In this document: positions 50,990 through 55,828 of the stretch, one piece after another | How the letters are laid out: every line of letters begins with the position of its first letter | How positions within the stretch are numbered: position 1 is the first letter of the stretch | Origin: Thermoplasmata archaeon | GTDB taxonomy: Archaea; Thermoplasmatota; Thermoplasmata; Lutacidiplasmatales; UBA184 | DNA length: 55,828 nucleotides | Direction: 5' to 3' | NCBI GenBank assembly: GCA_022750155.1 | Contig: JAKIWG010000015.1 | Coordinates: forward strand, 1-55,828 | The notes under the pieces: generated by a model | Seen by the model: the letters and a program-made list of their open reading frames with translations, nothing else | The model's database searches: none | Told to the model about the DNA's origin: nothing | Program-made: the position numbers and the translations under genes

Positions 50990-52915
50990 GTGAGTCGGGA
51001 GGTGGCGGGGCGGGGTCGGGGCCGGAGGTCAGGCCCGCGCCGCGGTGGGCGAGAGCCGACCCGGACCCCCGTGGACCCCGAGGAGGGGGATCCCTGGCCG
51101 GACCTGTACGACTACGGGGTCATCGGCAACCTACGGACCGCGGCGCTCGTCTCCCGGTTCGGCACGATCGATTGGGCGTGTCTCCCCGAGTTCCACAGTC
51201 CCTCGGTGTTCGGACGGCTCCTCGATCGCCGGGGCGGAGGGTACTGCAAAGTGGCACCCGTGGGCTGGCAGGAGGCGCTCCACCGCTACGTCCCGGGGAC
51301 GAACGTCCTCTCGACGTACTTCGTGCTCCCGGGAGGTACCCGCCTCACGCTCACGGACTTCATGCCGCTCGCGCCGGGATTCATCAGCGAACAGGAGGAC
51401 CGGATCCTCCGCCGGATCGAGGCCGAGGGGGATACCGTCGAGGTCGAGATCGAGGTCGACCCGCGATTCGACTACGGACGGCCGGGACGCCACCACCGCA
51501 CCCGCGAGGCACCGGACCGGATGGTGTGGAGTCAGGGAACCTCCCGTCTGACGGCCACCGGACCTTGGGGATGGCGGCAGGACGGGTCCCGTACCATCGC
51601 TCAGGGTCCCGTGGAACCGGGGAAGCCCGTGTATCTGACCCTGGACTGGGGAGAACGGGCGGTGCCGATCGATCCGGAGGTGCTCCTCCGCGCCACCGTG
51701 CGATTCTGGCAGCAGTGGGTCCGGCATCCGGATGCGCCACTGCTCCGGGCCACCCACGTGTGGCGCGATTGGGTCGAGCGATCCGAACTGCTGCTGAAGC
51801 TCCTGTCGAACCGGCAAACCGGAGCGTTCGTCGCGGCCCCGACGACCTCGCTGCCGGAGTGGTGGGGGGGCCCCCGTAACTGGGACTACCGGTACGCGTG
51901 GGTCCGCGACGCCGCCTTTTCGGCCCAGTCGCTGTTCCTTCTGGGCCACTTTCGGGAGGCCCGCACGTACGTCGGGTGGATCATCGACCGCCTGACGACG
52001 GCAGGACCGAAGGGGCTGGCGACGATCTACCGCGCATCCGGCGCGCCGGTCGACGTGGAACGCCGGCTCGACCATTGGGAGGGATTCCACGGCTCGAAAC
52101 CGGTCCGCATCGGGAACGCCGCGGGTCGCCAGACCCAGCTCGACATCTTCGGCGAGGTCCTCGACGCCGTCGAACAGTTGAGCCCGGTGGACCCCGACTT
52201 CATCGCCCGCGCGTGGCCAGTGCTTTCCCGCCTTGTAGAATCCGCGGCCCACGAGTGGACCCGACCGGACGCGGGGATCTGGGAGTCGCGGGCGCCGCCG
52301 CTCCACTACGTGCACTCGAAGGTGATGTGCTGGGTCGCGCTCGATCGCGGGCGGCGCATCGCCGAACGCCTCGGTCGCGGCAAGGCGGCGCTCCGATGGG
52401 GCCGGGTGGCCGAGACGATCCACTCGACGGTGCTCCGCGAGGGGTTCGACCCCGCCAGGGGGTCGTTCGTGCAGGCGTTCGACCGGCGAGTCGTCGACGC
52501 GAGTGTGTTGCGGATCCCGATGACCGGGTTCCTGCCATACGACGACCCGAAGGTCCTCTCGACGATCGCGGCGGTCGAGCGGGAGCTCGGCGACGGCCCG
52601 TTCGTCCGCCGGTATCGGGCCGAGGGGAGCCTCCACGGGCCGGAGGGGACGTTCCTCCTCTGCGCGTTCTGGCTCGTCGAGTGCCTGGCGCGATCCGGTC
52701 AGATGGACCGGGCGGTGCAGAACTTCCGGCGCATTCTTCGATCGGCGAGTCCCCTGCGACTTTTCCCCGAGGAGTATGACCCAAAGACGCGACGCCCCCT
52801 CGGCAACTATCCGCAGGCCTTCACCCACATCGGAGTACTGCGGGCTGCCCTCGCGATCGGCGGGGGGACGAGAGCCGCCCGATTCGCCCCGCCGCCATCG
52901 GCCAGGTCCTCCTAG
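50990..52915 (+). CDS. GH15 glucoamylase/trehalase-like glycoside hydrolase
   Basis: 641 residues. The N-terminal beta-sandwich (YDYGVIGNLRTAALVSRFGTIDW) and the (alpha/alpha)6 barrel (RNWDYRYAWVRDAAFS) are classical GH15. Catalytic glutamates are expected in DAGIWESR (general acid) and LFPEEYDP (base). Members hydrolyse alpha-glucosides with inversion: glucoamylases on maltodextrins, trehalases in Thermoplasma. No signal peptide, so it acts on cytoplasmic glucan or trehalose. The first 30 residues are Arg/Gly-rich and the true start may be later. Divergent from the GT4 gene by about 175 bases. Confidence 0.92.
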   Translation: MSREVAGRGRGRRSGPRRGGREPTRTPVDPEEGDPWPDLYDYGVIGNLRTAALVSRFGTIDWACLPEFHSPSVFGRLLDRRGGGYCKVAPVGWQEALHRYVPGTNVLSTYFVLPGGTRLTLTDFMPLAPGFISEQEDRILRRIEAEGDTVEVEIEVDPRFDYGRPGRHHRTREAPDRMVWSQGTSRLTATGPWGWRQDGSRTIAQGPVEPGKPVYLTLDWGERAVPIDPEVLLRATVRFWQQWVRHPDAPLLRATHVWRDWVERSELLLKLLSNRQTGAFVAAPTTSLPEWWGGPRNWDYRYAWVRDAAFSAQSLFLLGHFREARTYVGWIIDRLTTAGPKGLATIYRASGAPVDVERRLDHWEGFHGSKPVRIGNAAGRQTQLDIFGEVLDAVEQLSPVDPDFIARAWPVLSRLVESAAHEWTRPDAGIWESRAPPLHYVHSKVMCWVALDRGRRIAERLGRGKAALRWGRVAETIHSTVLREGFDPARGSFVQAFDRRVVDASVLRIPMTGFLPYDDPKVLSTIAAVERELGDGPFVRRYRAEGSLHGPEGTFLLCAFWLVECLARSGQMDRAVQNFRRILRSASPLRLFPEEYDPKTRRPLGNYPQAFTHIGVLRAALAIGGGTRAARFAPPPSARSS

Positions 52916-53255
52916 TGGCGCCCTGACAGAGCTCCCGCGGAGGCGGAACCGCTCGGCGTTGCAGGGACCCCGCCGCACCGGAGTCACCGTGAGGAGGGAC
53001 CGCGTTCGAGTTCCGTGCTCGAGGAACGCCGGCGGGGGTGAACCCGATTGGAGCGGGAATAAACGCGGAATACTCTCGAAGGGGGTTTATCCCGCACCGC
53101 GCGGTGGACGGAGTGGTCAGGCCTCGGCTCGACCGACGGATGGTTCGATGGAGTGGCGGACGAGCGCGAGACAGGGCCGGTCGTCTTTCAAGCGCTCTAA
53201 GCCCCGCAGAGGAGGGAAGTGGCAGGCCTCGGAAATCTGCCCGAAAGGGGGCCCG
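52916..53255. other. Upstream region of the large Kelch gene with an inverted repeat
   Basis: About 340 bases. CGGGAATAAAC (53054-53064) is mirrored as GTTTATCCCG (53085-53094) with one base bulged, 20 bases apart; both arms contain TATA-like cores (AATAAAC, TTTATCC). An operator or twin promoter is possible. ATG 53148 could be an alternative start for the next gene. Nothing else is seen. Confidence 0.4.
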
Positions 53256-55808
53256 GTGCCGCGACGACGGCAGCATTTGCGGCCTCCATTCGCTCACCGC
53301 GCGTTCGCTGGGTTCGTGCCGTTCCTGTTCTTTCTCGGGCCGCTCGGATCGCAGATCCCCCTCACGACCGCGGCCGTGTCGACTCACTTCTTCGTAGTCC
53401 TCGCATCCCCCGGCGTCACCCGGGCCGCCTCCCCGCCGGCGGTCGAGACGGTCTCGCATCCTCGGGCGGCGGCCCCGAGCTCGCCGGATTGCTCTCGGCT
53501 CCACCCCTCCGAAAGCTTCCCATTGCGCCCGCACGAGCGAGCGGTGGACCTCGAGTGTGCCGCGTCGGCCCTCGGACCGCTTCCGCCGGCCGGCATGGAT
53601 CGTCCCACGCTTTCCTCCGCCGGAACCCGACCCCCGGGGTTCGGGATCTACAATCTCCAGATGACCTACGACACCGCCCTGGGGGCCGTCCTCCTCCTCG
53701 GCGCCACCGGCAGCGGGACGCTCAACGGGACCGAGACCTGGGCCTTCTCCGCGGGGAGCTGGACTCAGCTCGCCCCGGCCCACTCCCCCGAGAGCTGCTA
53801 TGGTTCGGTGCTGGCGTACGACAGCGCGGACAACTATTCCGTCTACCTCGGGGGGGCGAATATCGGCGGCGGTTCGAGCTGTTCGAGCGCGGGGCAGACC
53901 TGGATCTTCCAGGCCGGAGATTGGCACCAGCTGCATCCGACACTATCTCCTTCGCCCCGTCAGGCGGCCGCGGCGACGAACGTGTCCCCCGCCGGCTATC
54001 TGCTCCTCTTTGGCGGGGTGAACACCAGCTGCACGAACGGGGTGTGCGGGGACACCTGGAAGTTCACTGCCGGGTCGTGGACCCAGCTGTCCCCAAAGAC
54101 CAGCCCTCCTGCCCGCGCGGGGGCGGGGATGACGTACGACTCCGCGGACCAGTACGTGGTCATGTTCGGAGGGACGACGGACGTCGCCAGTCTGACCAAC
54201 TCCAGATTCTGGGTCTCGATGCTGAACGACACGTGGTCGTTCCACGGTGGAAATTGGGTCCAGCTCAACCCGGTCGGCCCGGTCCCCCCCGAGCCGTACG
54301 ACGACGGGTTCGTCTACGATGCCTCCGACCACGTCGGCGTCTACACCTGCGCGGACAACAACGTGACCGGGGCCGGCGGCGACCCGGAGATCTACTGGAC
54401 GTTCACGGGCGGCAACTGGACCGACGGGAGCTCGACCGCCTACTCGTCCTCGGGCCTCCCGCCGAACCGGCTCGCCGAGGCGCTTGCCTACGACTGGAAG
54501 GACCGGTACGTGGTGCTGTTCGGAGGCACCGACGCCTCGTGGAACCGGCTGGACGACACGTGGTCCTATCACTCCGGGGTCTGGACCAACCTTACCGGTC
54601 CGGTCGGGTTCACGGCGCAACTCCGGGTGAACCCCACGGTGATCGACCTCGGACAATCGGTGAACCTCAGTGTCTCCATCGGCGGTCCCGCCGGGGCGTA
54701 CACGTACGCCTACTCCGGCCTCCCCACCGGTTGCAACCCGGGGGACTACCCCTCGATCATCTGCTCCCCGACCTCGAGCGGCTTCTACACGGTGACCGTG
54801 CGGGTCTCAAACGCTACGGGCGCTTCCGTGAACGCGACGGGAGGGCTCGAGGTGAACGTAGCGCTGACGATCGGGTATTTCCGGGCCGTGCCGTCCTCGA
54901 TCCAGTTAGGGCAGATCGCGCAGTTCATCGTCTCCCCCACGGGAGGCACCCCTCCGTACTTCTTCGCATTCCCCACGCTCCCCCCGGGGTGCTCGAGCTC
55001 GGACCTTGCCCAGTTCAACTGCACCCCGGCACGGTCGGGCAACTTCACTGCGACGGCGGTGGTGAACGACTCCTCAGGGGCTTCGGCGACCGCGAGCACG
55101 CTGCTGTGGGTGACGGGTGTCGCCCCTCCCGCGGCCCCCGTGATTCGCTCGTTCCTCGCGACGCCGGACCCGATCCGCCTCGGTGATCAGGTCACCTATG
55201 TGGCCTACGCGTCGAGCTCCGAACCCGTGACGTTCACCTATCTTGGGTTGCCCCCGGGCTGTTCCGGTTACAATGGATCCGGATTCAGCTGCGCCCCGGT
55301 CGCGGCGGGGACCTACCATTCCGAGGTCGTCGTCACGGACCCCTTGGCCCAGTCCGCTTTCGCCAACACGACGCTTGTAGTGAACCCCGCGGGTTCCCTG
55401 GGAGCCACCCCGGAGATCGTATCGTTCGTCCCGTCGCCGGCCGTACTGACGGTCGGTGGCTGGACCGTGCTCGAGGTCGTCGCCCAAGGAGGAGTCGCCC
55501 CATACCGATTCGCCTACTCCTCGCTGCCCGCCCCCTGCGTCTCCCTTTCTACCGCCTCTCTCCCGTGTTCACCCGGCTCTACCGGGAATTTCACGGTGGG
55601 AGTGACCGTCACGGATGCCTCCGGGAACTCGAGCGACGCCGCCACTGTATTGATCGTGGTGCCCGCATCGGTCCCGCCCTCATCGGTCCCTGCGGGGAAC
55701 GCTCCGGGCGCCGGTCCGTCCTGGCTGGATCTCGGCCTGGCGGTCCTGGCCGCCGGATTAGGCGTCGCGCTCGTGGCGGTCGCGCTCTTGCGGCCCCGGC
55801 CGCCGTAG
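53256..55808 (+). CDS. Large surface protein: Kelch propeller, beta-sandwich repeats and C-terminal membrane anchor
   Basis: 850 residues from GTG 53256, with AAGGGGG just upstream. A signal segment (GFVPFLFFLGPLGSQIPL) is followed by a propeller of Kelch units (VLLLGATGSG, LLLFGGVNTS, VVMFGGTTD, VVLFGGTDAS, each with a W-hairpin). Then four Ig/PKD-like repeats of about 90 residues share the frame P..I.LG..V.F....G..P..Y.Y.GLPPGC and end in TV.V..G..A. The protein ends with a membrane helix (LDLGLAVLAAGLGVALVAVALL) and RPRPP, anchoring it outside the cell. Several Asn-x-Ser/Thr sites. Likely adhesion or S-layer-associated; ligand unknown. Confidence 0.85.
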   Translation: MPRRRQHLRPPFAHRAFAGFVPFLFFLGPLGSQIPLTTAAVSTHFFVVLASPGVTRAASPPAVETVSHPRAAAPSSPDCSRLHPSESFPLRPHERAVDLECAASALGPLPPAGMDRPTLSSAGTRPPGFGIYNLQMTYDTALGAVLLLGATGSGTLNGTETWAFSAGSWTQLAPAHSPESCYGSVLAYDSADNYSVYLGGANIGGGSSCSSAGQTWIFQAGDWHQLHPTLSPSPRQAAAATNVSPAGYLLLFGGVNTSCTNGVCGDTWKFTAGSWTQLSPKTSPPARAGAGMTYDSADQYVVMFGGTTDVASLTNSRFWVSMLNDTWSFHGGNWVQLNPVGPVPPEPYDDGFVYDASDHVGVYTCADNNVTGAGGDPEIYWTFTGGNWTDGSSTAYSSSGLPPNRLAEALAYDWKDRYVVLFGGTDASWNRLDDTWSYHSGVWTNLTGPVGFTAQLRVNPTVIDLGQSVNLSVSIGGPAGAYTYAYSGLPTGCNPGDYPSIICSPTSSGFYTVTVRVSNATGASVNATGGLEVNVALTIGYFRAVPSSIQLGQIAQFIVSPTGGTPPYFFAFPTLPPGCSSSDLAQFNCTPARSGNFTATAVVNDSSGASATASTLLWVTGVAPPAAPVIRSFLATPDPIRLGDQVTYVAYASSSEPVTFTYLGLPPGCSGYNGSGFSCAPVAAGTYHSEVVVTDPLAQSAFANTTLVVNPAGSLGATPEIVSFVPSPAVLTVGGWTVLEVVAQGGVAPYRFAYSSLPAPCVSLSTASLPCSPGSTGNFTVGVTVTDASGNSSDAATVLIVVPASVPPSSVPAGNAPGAGPSWLDLGLAVLAAGLGVALVAVALLRPRPP

Positions 55809-55828
55809 AGACGGGGTCCTGCCAGGTC

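Overview
The window is a high-GC archaeal chromosome segment, most likely from a member of the Thermoplasmatota (euryarchaeal side). Archaeal markers are a Nop5-type C/D-box sRNP protein, the nascent polypeptide-associated complex protein, Dph2, a PAC2-type proteasome assembly chaperone, a DUF131 membrane protein and TATA boxes 26-29 bases before start codons (leaderless transcripts). A bacterial-type GyrB, a class II HMG-CoA reductase, GrpE and Kelch-type surface proteins fit Thermoplasmata in particular.

Positions 1-12.9 kb are a mobile accessory region and the main discovery. A Cas1 with all catalytic residues and an extra C-terminal helix-turn-helix tail (6192-7388) lies beside a tightly overlapped leftward operon encoding two HTH proteins, an HNH nuclease, a complete proofreading family B DNA polymerase and a three-cysteine DUF5131 protein. 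There is no cas2, no effector gene and no CRISPR array. Cas1 + PolB + HNH + HTH is the core of a family 2 casposon, a self-synthesising transposon whose integrase is Cas1 (Aciduliprofundum boonei carries a known example). The likely cargo is a 49-residue zinc ribbon and a complete Type III restriction-modification pair (mod, res). The region stops at the 3' end of a tRNA-Val(CAC) gene, the kind of target casposons use. The left end lies outside the window, so inverted repeats and target duplication could not be verified.

Positions 13-55.8 kb are host chromosome. 13-18.4 kb: LysO-like exporter, PurA, a RecA-fold ATPase, a class I aminotransferase. 18.5-20.9 kb: secreted Kelch and Thr/Ser-rich proteins. 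21-26.6 kb: a surface-glycan locus with two GT4 glycosyltransferases, a sugar-1-phosphate nucleotidyltransferase and a UDP-sulfoquinovose synthase, with an M20 peptidase among them. 26.8-31.7 kb: a rightward housekeeping run (PAC2, GNAT, CBS protein, NAC, Nudix, Dph2, DUF131) with several overlaps. 31.7-34.3 kb: a leftward grpE-HMG-CoA reductase-pdxT operon. 34.5-38.9 kb: gyrB, a CorA-like membrane protein and an amidohydrolase. 38.9-44.6 kb: lipoate-ligase-like protein, redoxin, Nop5, SDR, enoyl-CoA hydratase, tRNA-Thr(GGT), M29-like aminopeptidase. 44.9-49.4 kb: small membrane and zinc-ribbon proteins, hydrolases, a MscS channel and a GC-rich spacer with strong pseudoknot potential. 49.4-55.8 kb: a GT4 divergent from a GH15 glucoamylase/trehalase, then a large Kelch surface protein with a C-terminal anchor.

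All calls rest on reading motifs and gene order; no database search was run. Start codons were moved inside the longest open frames where a TATA box, ribosome binding site, overlap or family N-terminus argued for it.
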